Origin: a virus
DNA: 22,157 nt
IMG/VR virus record: IMGVR_UViG_3300009551_000122
Coordinates: 1 to 22,157 of that record
Reading direction: 5' to 3' (one strand)
The position numbers were made by a program, and so were the translations under genes. The notes below the pieces were generated by a model. The model saw only the letters and a program-made list of their open reading frames with translations. It had not been told where the DNA came from and searched no databases. Positions 1 to 5,553 of this stretch are shown piece after piece. Each line of letters begins with the position of its first letter. Position 1 is the stretch's first letter.

Positions 1-86
1 GAGGGGCGAATCTGCGGATGGTCTGAGAGTTTGGATACCAGGACTTCCGGCTTAGGGTTTCGATTCTTCCGCTCTTCGTCAGTCAT
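1..86 (-). CDS. partial unknown phage protein (N-terminus only)
   Basis: This minus-strand reading frame starts at ATG 86-84 and runs off the left edge without a stop, giving about 28 residues beginning MTDEERKNRNPKPEVL. The start is supported by a GGGAG ribosome-binding sequence 7 nt upstream and by an ATGA overlap with the stop of the gene before it, the arrangement seen through most of this polycistron. The visible part is charged and has no recognisable motif. No function can be assigned from so short a fragment. Confidence 0.6.
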   Translation of the reverse strand, partial: MTDEERKNRNPKPEVLVSKLSDHPQIRP

Positions 87-331
87 TCGCAATCTCCCGG
101 TACCTCTTCATCGTCGTCATCGAAAATGATGTAGGGCTCAAAGTCGCCGCGCCGAATTCCCCTTGCGATTTGGCACTCGACCATCATGGCGATGGTTCGC
201 TCCTCGTCGGCTTCCAGCGGGCCGTCCGCTGTGGCGATGAAGCGCGCCGTTGCCTCGATGTATTCGCCGAGGTCTTCCACGTCGCTGGTGAGAGTCCAGC
301 CGCTTACGATAGCCGAGAATTCATCTCTCAT
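83..331 (-). CDS. small acidic hypothetical protein (82 aa)
   Basis: The 82-aa product is strongly acidic and ends in an Asp/Glu-rich tail (IIFDDDDEEVPGDCE). It has no membrane segment, signal peptide or familiar catalytic motif. Its start overlaps the stop of the upstream 31-aa gene as ATGA, and its stop overlaps the next start the same way. Position in the chain is therefore the best evidence that it is translated. Acidic small phage proteins sometimes act as DNA mimics or host-factor binders, but nothing specific shows that here. I do not recognise the family. Confidence 0.7.
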   Translation of the reverse strand: MRDEFSAIVSGWTLTSDVEDLGEYIEATARFIATADGPLEADEERTIAMMVECQIARGIRRGDFEPYIIFDDDDEEVPGDCE

Positions 332-423
332 AATTCGTCCAGTGTGCGAATAATCGAAGGCTCTACACCACGCCTCCAGGGACTCTCAACCCTCGCATAC
401 TGATCTGGGTTAACCGTACTCAT
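328..423 (-). CDS. micro-gene, 31-aa hypothetical protein
   Basis: This 31-codon frame begins MSTVNPDQYARVESPWRRG and ends in IIRTLDEL. Both ends are ATGA overlaps: its ATG shares bases with the stop of the 50-aa membrane protein gene, and its TGA with the start of the 82-aa acidic protein. A short frame landing exactly between two such junctions is unlikely by chance and supports real, coupled translation. It looks soluble and has no recognised motif; function unknown. Confidence 0.55.
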   Translation of the reverse strand: MSTVNPDQYARVESPWRRGVEPSIIRTLDEL

Positions 424-572
424 CGTTTCAAAATGGCAACTATCACAGCTACAACAGCCACACTAAAGGCGTACCAAAACCTTCTTCTCCACATTTTTAC
501 TTCAGCATAGGGAGTAAGCCCCTGGTCCCTCACCTGGTGAAGATTCCAGCGGACTTCCTGCTGCCAGTTCAT
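420..572 (-). CDS. small single-pass membrane protein (50 aa)
   Basis: The frame encodes 50 residues: a polar N-terminal half starting MNWQQEVRWNLHQVRDQ, a basic stretch (KMWRRRFW), and a C-terminal hydrophobic helix (roughly residues 33-48, AFSVAVVAVIVAIL) ending in KR. By the positive-inside rule the N-terminus should be cytoplasmic, with the helix anchored in the inner membrane. Start and stop each form ATGA overlaps with the neighbouring genes, so it belongs to the leftward polycistron. Roles such as holin-like or superinfection-exclusion factor are possible but unproven, and one helix alone is not diagnostic. Confidence 0.6.
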   Translation of the reverse strand: MNWQQEVRWNLHQVRDQGLTPYAEVKMWRRRFWYAFSVAVVAVIVAILKR

Positions 573-1420
573 ACAGAATCCTTTTTAGGATTAACCTGGA
601 GACTCTCCGCTTGCTCCCCTGCTCCCATGGTGGCGGGCGAGAGCGCTGTATCAGCAGTACGCTCGGTCGGATAAAGCGCTTCAACCTCAACCTGCCGTCT
701 AGCGAGTTCCTCAAGTCCGCCGCGCTCCGTTCTCGCGACTTCGATCAAGGCGGGCAGCCCCGTGGCCACTGAGTGCTCAACTTCAGCGCGCGTTGCTGGC
801 CTTCCCAGTGCCCACCATTCCACTCGATCCGGGTCACCGACGCTGAACAGCCGTCCTCCCTTTCCGTCGGGCACAAGCTTGTAGTCGCGGCAAATCCACA
901 ACAGCGCTACGCCTGGGTTGCGTTCGATCATCACGCCCGCGACGTTGGCCCTGGCGGATTCGATTCGCGCGGGTTCAGCACCGGGGCCGGTTTCGCGGCG
1001 TATCATTTGGGGCTTGCTGAGGAAGGGGCAGTTGCGCGCGGACCATTGGGCGCATTCCAGGTGTGAGGGTGGCTCGCTCGATATTCGATTGATGGCGCAC
1101 ATGGGACCGATGACGAAACACAGCCACGATCCCAGACGCTGGCCACAGACCCAACAAAGTCTCTCCCGGATCGCCCGCGTGAGCTTCTGTCCATCCATCG
1201 CGCGAAACTCCGGTACTTTTCCATCCGGCCCGTCGATCCACGCCACGAACCACGGCACCGCATAACCGCGCGCATCCACCGGCAGGTCTTTCATCCGCTC
1301 CGGCAATGGTTCGAGTTCAGGGCGAAGCATGTGCGCAGATTGAAGGCTCTCCCGATCTGCATCTAGGGACTCGCGAAGTGGAACTGCTGATTCCTGGTTG
1401 CCCTTCAAATCGTCGCCCAT
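569..1420 (-). CDS. Cys-rich phage hypothetical protein (283 aa), probable zinc binding
   Basis: The conserved-looking core begins near residue 52 (YAVPWFVAWIDGPDG) and includes EFRAMDGQKL, CWVCG (C89, C92), C101, GPMCAINR (C108), SEPPSHLECAQWSARNCPF (H120, C123, C131) and a C-terminal acidic/basic helix. I recognise this pattern as a recurrent uncharacterised phage and prophage protein. The spaced Cys/His residues suggest one or two structural zinc sites; that is inference. The first 43 residues are low-similarity leader, and translation might instead begin at M43 (MKDLPVDARG). AAAGGGG lies about 11 nt before the chosen ATG. It follows the HNH gene by 5 nt, the only junction from 2253 to 86 without an ATGA overlap. 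Confidence 0.8.
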   Translation of the reverse strand: MGDDLKGNQESAVPLRESLDADRESLQSAHMLRPELEPLPERMKDLPVDARGYAVPWFVAWIDGPDGKVPEFRAMDGQKLTRAIRERLCWVCGQRLGSWLCFVIGPMCAINRISSEPPSHLECAQWSARNCPFLSKPQMIRRETGPGAEPARIESARANVAGVMIERNPGVALLWICRDYKLVPDGKGGRLFSVGDPDRVEWWALGRPATRAEVEHSVATGLPALIEVARTERGGLEELARRQVEVEALYPTERTADTALSPATMGAGEQAESLQVNPKKDSV

Positions 1421-1425
1421 TTCTA

Positions 1426-1764
1426 TCAGGCCCCTTTCAAAGTAGACTCGAAAAGCCCGTTGAATTTCAATATCAGCTTTGTAATATCCAACCCATGAAC
1501 GGCAGCAAATTCAAGCGGTCCTAAAGCATGTAGTGACTCGGTGCCCGTCTGGTGGTGCAACGCGCATAGTGGAATCACCTGCAGGTCTGAACTCTTCGTA
1601 CCCATTCCATGCGAGCCAGTATGGGCAGCTTCCACGCGACGGGTCGATTCACACACACAGCATGCGAACCTTCGGACGAATGCCTTGTACTTCTCATTGC
1701 GGACTGGCTTACCCCGCTGGTAACCCCCTGCAAGCGAAGACCGCACCCCATACGCCGTGTTCAT
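1426..1764 (-). CDS. HNH-type nuclease-fold phage protein (112 aa)
   Basis: Residues 24-82 carry a compact HNH-like zinc module: FACCVC (C35/C36, C38), EAAHTGSHGMG (H48), IPLCALHHQTG (C67, H70, H71) and SLHALG. This matches the small phage proteins related to P1 Ref/DUF968-type HNH proteins, some of which nick or cut DNA and some of which have unknown roles. Replication or recombination support is the likely setting. The N-terminal 20 residues are not part of the fold, so M1 is chosen mainly because it makes an ATGA overlap with the upstream micro-gene. Activity is inferred only from motif spacing. Confidence 0.8.
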   Translation of the reverse strand: MNTAYGVRSSLAGGYQRGKPVRNEKYKAFVRRFACCVCESTRRVEAAHTGSHGMGTKSSDLQVIPLCALHHQTGTESLHALGPLEFAAVHGLDITKLILKFNGLFESTLKGA

Positions 1765-1856
1765 CGGCCATCCATGAACAGCAGTGCTCCACCGAGTGCA
1801 GCGAAGAAGATGGCGTACCAGATCCGATCAGGCCAGGACAATTTACGGTCGATCAT
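1761..1856 (-). CDS. micro-gene, 31-aa single-pass membrane protein
   Basis: The 31-codon frame starts MIDRKLSWPDRIWYAIFF and contains one predicted membrane helix (about residues 12-28: IWYAIFFAALGGALLFM) followed by DGR. The charged, basic N-terminus suggests a cytoplasmic N-end. Its ATG overlaps the stop of the 77-aa gene and its TGA overlaps the start of the HNH gene, both as ATGA, which strongly supports it as a genuine gene despite its size. No family is recognised. It is the second micro-membrane protein in the same polycistron. Confidence 0.6.
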   Translation of the reverse strand: MIDRKLSWPDRIWYAIFFAALGGALLFMDGR

Positions 1857-2086
1857 TCCGACCGCCGCAAGATGTACTCCACACCCCGGATGCGTGCCCC
1901 TGGAACCGTGGCGCCACCAGCCAGCAGCTTCCGGATCCGCCGGTAATCCGGCTTCTGGCAGACCAGCCCGGCGGCCTCGATCGCGGCTTCGTCTGTAACC
2001 TCGATCGATTCATACCGGGTGAGCGAGAGCCCGGTTTCCCCTGCCAGCTTGCAGACTGCCTGATCTTCCGAGAAGGGCGCCATCAT
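1853..2086 (-). CDS. hypothetical protein (77 aa)
   Basis: A soluble 77-aa protein with mixed charge. It begins MMAPFSEDQAVCKLAGETG and carries a basic central segment (KPDYRRIRKLL, about residues 45-55). There is no obvious fold signature; the helix-rich composition could fit a small nucleic-acid-binding or adaptor protein, but that is a guess. Its start is fixed by the ATGA overlap with the 56-aa gene upstream, and its stop overlaps the start of the 31-aa membrane micro-gene. Its place in the accessory polycistron suggests early or lysogenic expression. Confidence 0.7.
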   Translation of the reverse strand: MMAPFSEDQAVCKLAGETGLSLTRYESIEVTDEAAIEAAGLVCQKPDYRRIRKLLAGGATVPGARIRGVEYILRRSE

Positions 2087-2253
2087 ACGGACGCCTTCCC
2101 GGAATCCGCATCTTTCACACGTGCGCCCCGCTGCACCATGTGAACCCTGGAGCGCAATTCTCGCGCCCGCTCCGGTTCGTCGTCCTGCTCGTAAGCATCC
2201 GCCAAAGAGCGCGCCACCATGCAGAGCAACCGCCGCTCATCGTGCGTCATCAT
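2083..2253 (-). CDS. small hypothetical protein (56 aa)
   Basis: The frame encodes 56 residues beginning MMTHDERRLLCMVARSLADA, predicted as one amphipathic helix followed by an acidic turn (YEQDDEPERA) and a second basic helix (RELRSRVHMVQRG). The helix-acidic-helix layout resembles small helical hairpin proteins; no family is recognised. The first ATG (2253) overlaps the stop of the 210-aa gene as ATGA, and the TGA overlaps the next gene's ATG. A second ATG immediately follows the first, so the exact start could be one codon later. Confidence 0.6.
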   Translation of the reverse strand: MMTHDERRLLCMVARSLADAYEQDDEPERARELRSRVHMVQRGARVKDADSGKASV

Positions 2254-2882
2254 GCACCACCTTTACGCTGCAGGCCGATGAAGGCGGAAAGCATGACCGT
2301 ACGAACAACGGCATTCGGTACACCCTGGGACTCCGCGTGGATGCAGGCCTGAGCGTAAACGTCAATGAGCGCGTTGGTCTGATTTAGCAGCGTGACGCCC
2401 CAGGGTTGCAATTGCTGAGCCTGCGGAGCCCGTGACGGCATGGCTACCGGGCCATAGGTTCCAGTCCCCTGTGATTGAACGGGCGGGGCACTGACGGCCG
2501 GCTTACGCTGCTGCGACTCAAGAATGGAGGCCGCTAACTGGCGTTCGAGCAGTGAAGGCGGTTCGTCCTGCATCTCTGCGCGAGCCCGCGATTTTTCGCC
2601 TTCTGGATCGAGCCAGACATCCACATATCCCTGTTGCGCTTTGTTGGTGGATTTTTTGCAGATCCAGAATTCTTCCCGGTTGCCGAGCTGCAGGCCGTAA
2701 ATCTTGTTGGCCACTCCGAGCGACAGGTAAGCACTGCGGCCATCGACCAGCCCGAAGTACACCTGCTTCTCGTCACCAAATCGCGAGTCGCAAATCTTGC
2801 CTGTGGGATATTTCAAGGCGATCCGCTCCGGCACGTTCGGCTGGAGCATTAGTTTCGATGGCGCGTTTCCGTTGTTGTTCAT
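2250..2882 (-). CDS. hypothetical phage protein (210 aa)
   Basis: The first 95 residues look like a compact beta-rich domain (for example PERIALKYPTGKICDSRFGDEKQVYFGLVDGR split by turns, about residues 18-50). A linker rich in Gln, Pro and Ser follows (about 105-160), then a C-terminal helical tail. An ordered N-domain, flexible linker and short tail is a layout shared with single-strand DNA-binding and annealing proteins, but no OB-fold signature can be proven by eye, so the function stays open. The start is well supported by an AGGAGG ribosome-binding site 10-11 nt upstream, the strongest in this operon. Confidence 0.75.
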   Translation of the reverse strand: MNNNGNAPSKLMLQPNVPERIALKYPTGKICDSRFGDEKQVYFGLVDGRSAYLSLGVANKIYGLQLGNREEFWICKKSTNKAQQGYVDVWLDPEGEKSRARAEMQDEPPSLLERQLAASILESQQRKPAVSAPPVQSQGTGTYGPVAMPSRAPQAQQLQPWGVTLLNQTNALIDVYAQACIHAESQGVPNAVVRTVMLSAFIGLQRKGGA

Positions 2883-2961
2883 TTACTTTTTTCCTCCTGG
2901 TGCAAAACCAAAGTCCAATCGTGTAAGCGAGCAGTTGAACGACTCCCCAAGCGAGCAGCAT
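2773..2961 (-). CDS. possible small membrane protein, frame uncertain
   Basis: An ATG at 2961, one base after the stop of the zinc protein gene, opens a frame beginning MLLAWGVVQLLAYTIGLWF followed by CTRRKK: a convincing membrane helix plus basic stop-transfer. The frame then runs 110 nt out of phase into the 210-aa gene with low-complexity, unlikely protein. If one extra A were present in the A6 run at 2886-2891, or ribosomes slipped -1 there, the protein would end SK-stop at 2879, giving the ATGA overlap typical of this operon. I believe the N-terminal 25 residues; the remainder is doubtful. Confidence 0.35.
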   Translation of the reverse strand: MLLAWGVVQLLAYTIGLWFCTRRKKVNEQQRKRAIETNAPAERAGADRLEISHRQDLRLAIW

Positions 2962-2962
2962 C

Positions 2963-3340
2963 TTAGGCCACTTCCCTTAACTTGCGCGCCCGCATTTCGA
3001 TTAGCAGCGCTTCCAACTGGTCGATAATCAGCTCGGTTGACATGGCGCGGATCGGTTGCGGCAGGCGAGCAGGCAATACCGGCCGGCGGGCCCCATGCAA
3101 TTCGCAATTGCTGGCGTCTGCCTGATCACCACCTGAAAAGATGCACTCGCATTCAAGCGCTTCCACGCGCCGCAATTCGACGCATGCCCCACAGAGCAGG
3201 TCGTTACCCGTGCCGATGTTTTCGGCTCCCGGGCACATGTCGCACATGGCGTTTCCGCAGTCTTCGCAGTCGGCAAGGGTTGACCATTCGCGCGAGTCGC
3301 AGGTAGTGCAGAAGGTTGTTGTGTGGGGTGATGTGCTCAT
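2963..3340 (-). CDS. zinc-binding protein with four CxxC pairs (125 aa), first gene of leftward operon
   Basis: Residues 11-53 contain four evenly spaced CxxC pairs (C11/C14, C25/C28, C33/C36, C50/C53). This is the layout of a two-zinc cross-brace or B-box/RING-like module. More Cys/His residues follow (CECIF, NCELHG) and the protein ends in a basic C-terminal helix. Such modules bind proteins or nucleic acid; which one applies here cannot be told. It is the first gene after a palindromic operator and extended -10, with its ATG only 6 nt past the -10 and no Shine-Dalgarno, so a leaderless or nearly leaderless message is expected. It may be a regulator of the region, but that is inference. Confidence 0.75.
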   Translation of the reverse strand: MSTSPHTTTFCTTCDSREWSTLADCEDCGNAMCDMCPGAENIGTGNDLLCGACVELRRVEALECECIFSGGDQADASNCELHGARRPVLPARLPQPIRAMSTELIIDQLEALLIEMRARKLREVA

Positions 3341-3375
3341 GTAAGAATTCTATCATCCGTGCGCACGGATAGCAA
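3341..3375 (-). promoter_or_regulatory. operator 1 and leftward promoter
   Basis: A perfect 16-bp palindrome ATCCGTGCGCACGGAT occupies 3355-3370. Reading leftwards it is followed by GA and the -10 TAGAAT (3352-3347). The last T of the palindrome and the next G form an extended -10 (TGA TAGAAT). TTGCTA at 3375-3370 lies 17 nt upstream as a fair -35. The operator fills the spacer, so a bound protein should block polymerase. The zinc protein ATG (3340) lies 6 nt beyond the -10. The regulator is unknown. Confidence 0.7.
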
Positions 3376-3380
3376 GGAGA

Positions 3381-3412
3381 ATCTGTACGCACGGATGTGA
3401 TATTCTTGAGCC
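3381..3412 (+). promoter_or_regulatory. operator 2 and rightward promoter for the 49-aa gene
   Basis: ATCTGTACGCACGGAT at 3381-3396 is an imperfect copy of operator 1 (two of eight symmetric pairs broken). It is followed by GT and a -10 GATATT (3399-3404), spaced as at the other two sites, with TG preceding; TATTCT at 3401-3406 is an alternative -10. No -35 is visible. The ATG at 3413 is 8 nt after the -10, so little or no leader is expected. Its centre is 26 bp from that of operator 1. Confidence 0.6.
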
Positions 3413-3562
3413 ATGCCGGAAGAAGAGAAAGACTCCGCCGCGCAAAGTATGGCGGCGAAGCGATGGGCTAAGACCACAAGTAAGGAACGCTCGGAGGTTG
3501 CGCGGAAGCTGAACGAAGCGAGATGGGGGAAGAAGAAAACAGCGAAGAAGAAAAAGGCGTAG
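3413..3562 (+). CDS. small Lys-rich basic protein (49 aa), possible DNA binder
   Basis: ATG 3413 opens a 49-aa frame starting MPEEEKDSAAQSMAAKRWAK, with core KRWAKTTSKERSEVARKLNEA, then RW and a poly-Lys tail (KKKTAKKKKA). The KRWAKT..ERSE.ARK..EARW pattern is shared by many small bacterial and phage proteins of unknown role. The two RW-anchored helices plus Lys tail suggest nucleic-acid binding. It lies between operators 2 and 3 and has no clear ribosome-binding site. It could be the regulator of this control region or simply one of its targets; the sequence does not decide. Confidence 0.6.
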   Translation: MPEEEKDSAAQSMAAKRWAKTTSKERSEVARKLNEARWGKKKTAKKKKA

Positions 3563-3593
3563 AGATCCGTGCGTACGGATGCTATAATAGGGT
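3560..3593 (+). promoter_or_regulatory. operator 3 and rightward promoter
   Basis: ATCCGTGCGTACGGAT at 3565-3580 matches operator 1 at all but one position. It is followed by GC and a perfect -10 TATAAT (3583-3588), making the extended -10 TGC TATAAT. TAGAGA at 3560-3565 is a weak -35. The next ATG (3594) begins 5 nt after the -10, so the transcript should be leaderless or start between the two in-frame ATGs (3594, 3600). This is the best promoter in the window by consensus. Confidence 0.75.
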
Positions 3594-3920
3594 ATGGAAA
3601 TGAGCGACAACATCACGAAAGCCGACCTGGATGCGGCATTGAGCAACTACGCCACAAAGGCCGATCTACAGTTCGCGCTGAATGGCGCGGTGCAGACGAT
3701 CATCACCGAGCTTGGCGTACGCTTCGGTGAAGTGAACAGCCGCCTTGACCGGATGGACGCCACCCTGGTTAGCCACGGGAGACAGATTTCAAACGGTGCG
3801 CGATCCATTGCCGACTTCAACGGGTGGGTAGGGAAGGCCGATGAGGATTACAAGCGCGTGCTTGCGGAGCTTACGGAATTAAAGCTGCGCGTGGCGAAAT
3901 TGGAAGGGAATGGCCGATAA
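3594..3920 (+). CDS. coiled-coil hypothetical protein (108 aa)
   Basis: The product has a duplicated TKADL motif (residues 8-12 and 21-25), a long amphipathic stretch (about 30-60, FGEVNSRLDRMDATL) and a C-terminal heptad-rich helix (AELTELKLRVAKLEG), so an elongated coiled-coil oligomer is likely. No catalytic motif is visible. Similar TKADLD-type coiled coils are common in phage and bacterial hypotheticals. It follows operator 3 with almost no leader. M1 (3594) or M3 (3600) may be used; neither has a convincing Shine-Dalgarno. Its stop lies 19 nt before the exported-protein start, so the two genes probably form one transcript. Confidence 0.75.
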   Translation: MEMSDNITKADLDAALSNYATKADLQFALNGAVQTIITELGVRFGEVNSRLDRMDATLVSHGRQISNGARSIADFNGWVGKADEDYKRVLAELTELKLRVAKLEGNGR

Positions 3921-3939
3921 GAACAATAGAGGGCTCAGA

Positions 3940-4356
3940 ATGAAGATACGTTTACTCTCGCTCGCGCTGCTGTTTGGTTCGCTCAGTTTCGGGCAGACGT
4001 GCGGAAACACCGATTTCGGCTGCGCTGCTATTGAAGGCTACCGGCGTGGGCTAGAAATCCGGATGGAGAGAGAGAGAATCCAGGCAGCTCAGGCTCAACA
4101 GAAGCTGATTAACGCTCAGACCGAGGCCATCCGTCAGCAGACTGAGCAGCTCCGGATCGAGGCGGCAAGGCCAAAGCAAGCGCCCCAGGCTCAGCCGTTC
4201 TCGCCAGGTGCAGCGTTGGTTGCCCTCCCTGAATTCTGGTTGCTGCCGATGGCCAACAGGATTCGATTCATTCGAGCGGTCGAACCGGCGATGTCAGCCC
4301 AACATACAGACGAGGAGTTCGAGAAGATCCTTACGGCGATCGCGGCAGGCCGTTAA
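3940..4356 (+). CDS. exported coiled-coil protein with signal peptide (138 aa)
   Basis: I start at ATG 3940 because AGAGGG lies 6 nt upstream and because this gives a clean signal peptide (MKIRLLSLALLFGSLSFGQ, cleavage near residue 18). The alternative ATG 3910 overlaps the previous gene but would put ten polar residues before the signal. The mature part has C21 and C28 (possible disulfide), a long charged Gln-rich helix (about 40-76), a Pro/Ala linker and a C-terminal helical segment. It should act in the periplasm. Roles in envelope modification or superinfection immunity are conceivable; no family is recognised. Confidence 0.7.
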   Translation: MKIRLLSLALLFGSLSFGQTCGNTDFGCAAIEGYRRGLEIRMERERIQAAQAQQKLINAQTEAIRQQTEQLRIEAARPKQAPQAQPFSPGAALVALPEFWLLPMANRIRFIRAVEPAMSAQHTDEEFEKILTAIAAGR

Positions 4357-4417
4357 AAGATCCGGCCTTAATTGAGTACATTCCACTCCGATATTGGCGC
4401 AACATCGAAGTAACGTT

Positions 4418-5047
4418 ATGAAGTGCGCAATCTATGCCCGCGTCTCGAAGAAGGAAGGCCAGGACACCGAGAACCAGCTCCTCGACCTCCGCCGGTATGC
4501 GAAGGCGCAGGCCTGGGAGGTCGTTGAATATATCGATCACGACACCGGCAAGCATGCGAACCGGGACGCCTTCAAAGAGCTGGTGGCCGATGCCAGCCGG
4601 CGGAAGTTCGGGGTAGTCCTGGTGTGGGCACTCGATCGCTTCACCCGTGAGGGAGTGCTCGAGACGTTTGGCCACGTCCGGAAGCTATCCGACTACGGCG
4701 TACAGTTTGAGAGTTACACCGAGCCATTCTTCCGCACCACCGGGCCCGCCGGCGAGCTGCTGATGGCTGTCCTTGCCTGGGTGGCGAAGCAGGAGCGGCA
4801 GCGCATCAGCGATCGCACCAAGGCCGGCTTGGCCATTGCCCGATCCAAGGGGAGAGTGGGTGGCCGGCCCGCGAAAGTCTTCGACCGGGACCGAGCGCGC
4901 GCGATGCGGGACCAGATTCCGCCGATGAGCTGGCGGGTGATCGCGCGGGAATTGGGCGTTGCTCAATCCTCGATCCGGAAGGCCTTAAAGGGTGTGCCTA
5001 AAACGTCCGCCCGAAAACCCCGAAAGCGTGTTGCAACCAAATCCTGA
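4418..5047 (+). CDS. small serine recombinase (resolvase/invertase type, 209 aa)
   Basis: The N-terminal catalytic domain is unmistakable: IYARVSKKEGQDTENQ with nucleophile S10 and R8, LDRFTRE (D73, R74, R77) and KQERQRISDRTKAGL (E127 helix). A C-terminal HTH (about 169-190, MSWRVIARELGVAQSSIRKAL) and a basic tail follow. The size fits resolvases and invertases, not the 450-600-aa large serine integrases, so it may resolve multimers, invert a segment or act in a small mobile module. ATG 4418 is preferred because the catalytic strand begins there; an in-frame TTG 24 nt upstream is less likely. No phage tyrosine integrase is visible in the window. Confidence 0.93.
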   Translation: MKCAIYARVSKKEGQDTENQLLDLRRYAKAQAWEVVEYIDHDTGKHANRDAFKELVADASRRKFGVVLVWALDRFTREGVLETFGHVRKLSDYGVQFESYTEPFFRTTGPAGELLMAVLAWVAKQERQRISDRTKAGLAIARSKGRVGGRPAKVFDRDRARAMRDQIPPMSWRVIARELGVAQSSIRKALKGVPKTSARKPRKRVATKS

Positions 5048-5291
5048 CGTTTCGGCCGTTTGTGGTGCACAGCCGATCGTTTATGCACAGCGAGCAACCC
5101 CTATCATTGCTGTGCTTTGCGCGCTAACTGCTCACCCAGGGCATGCGATTCTCAACTGTGCGCCTGCAGGCGTACAGCCGCCCACAGGACGAAATTGGAC
5201 ACACAACCGGGGGGGGGCAGAGCTTCGCGCATTTTGCGCAGGTGCGCACTAACAACACCAGGGGGTGGTAATCTCTCTCAAGGAGCAAAAC
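5048..5291 (+). other. 244-nt non-coding stretch beside the recombinase
   Basis: No convincing gene is present. Visible items are a near-perfect 18-bp palindrome GTGCGCCTGCAGGCGTAC at 5158-5175 (inner 12 bp exact), the short direct repeat TGCACAGC at about 5065 and 5083, a run of nine G at 5209-5217, and GCGCA-rich inverted pieces at 5227-5250. Placement next to a serine recombinase makes it a candidate recombination or regulatory site, but no duplicated crossover core was identified. Confidence 0.4.
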
Positions 5292-5501
5292 ATGCCCAAA
5301 GGCGTACCAGCATCAGGACTTAAGACCCAATCGGCCGCGTTGAATAAACCCTTCGCGAAACCCGCGACCCCCGCAAAGACCCCGGTCTCGATCTACATCG
5401 AACCGAACACCGGCGCGGTAACGATCAACGCTCCGAGCTTCGATATGGTGGCCCCTGCACTCGAGAAGCTCAAAGTCCGGACGGCCGGCGCCGGCGCCTG
5501 A
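5292..5501 (+). CDS. small hypothetical protein (69 aa)
   Basis: ATG 5292 is chosen because AAGGAG sits 6 nt upstream; a GTG 27 nt earlier is in frame but lacks a site. The first 30 residues are basic and rich in Ala, Pro and Lys (MPKGVPASGLKTQ). The remainder (VSIYIEPNTGAVTINAPSFD, then a short helix) suggests a small beta-hairpin plus helix. There are no Cys residues, membrane segments or known motifs. It faces the PAPS-reductase-like gene tail to tail. Function unknown. Confidence 0.65.
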   Translation: MPKGVPASGLKTQSAALNKPFAKPATPAKTPVSIYIEPNTGAVTINAPSFDMVAPALEKLKVRTAGAGA

Positions 5502-5553
5502 TTATCTGCCGCGTTTTGGTAAATCTCGGGGGAGGTAGCCATCCGGCAGACCC

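Noticed and set aside
4394-4417. TTG start for the serine recombinase 24 nt upstream of ATG 4418
   Set aside because: The eight added residues precede the first catalytic strand and no ribosome-binding site supports the TTG.
4992-5252. 86-aa GTG frame through the recombinase end and the following gap
   Set aside because: Crosses low-complexity and G9 sequence, overlaps the recombinase, and shows no protein-like pattern.
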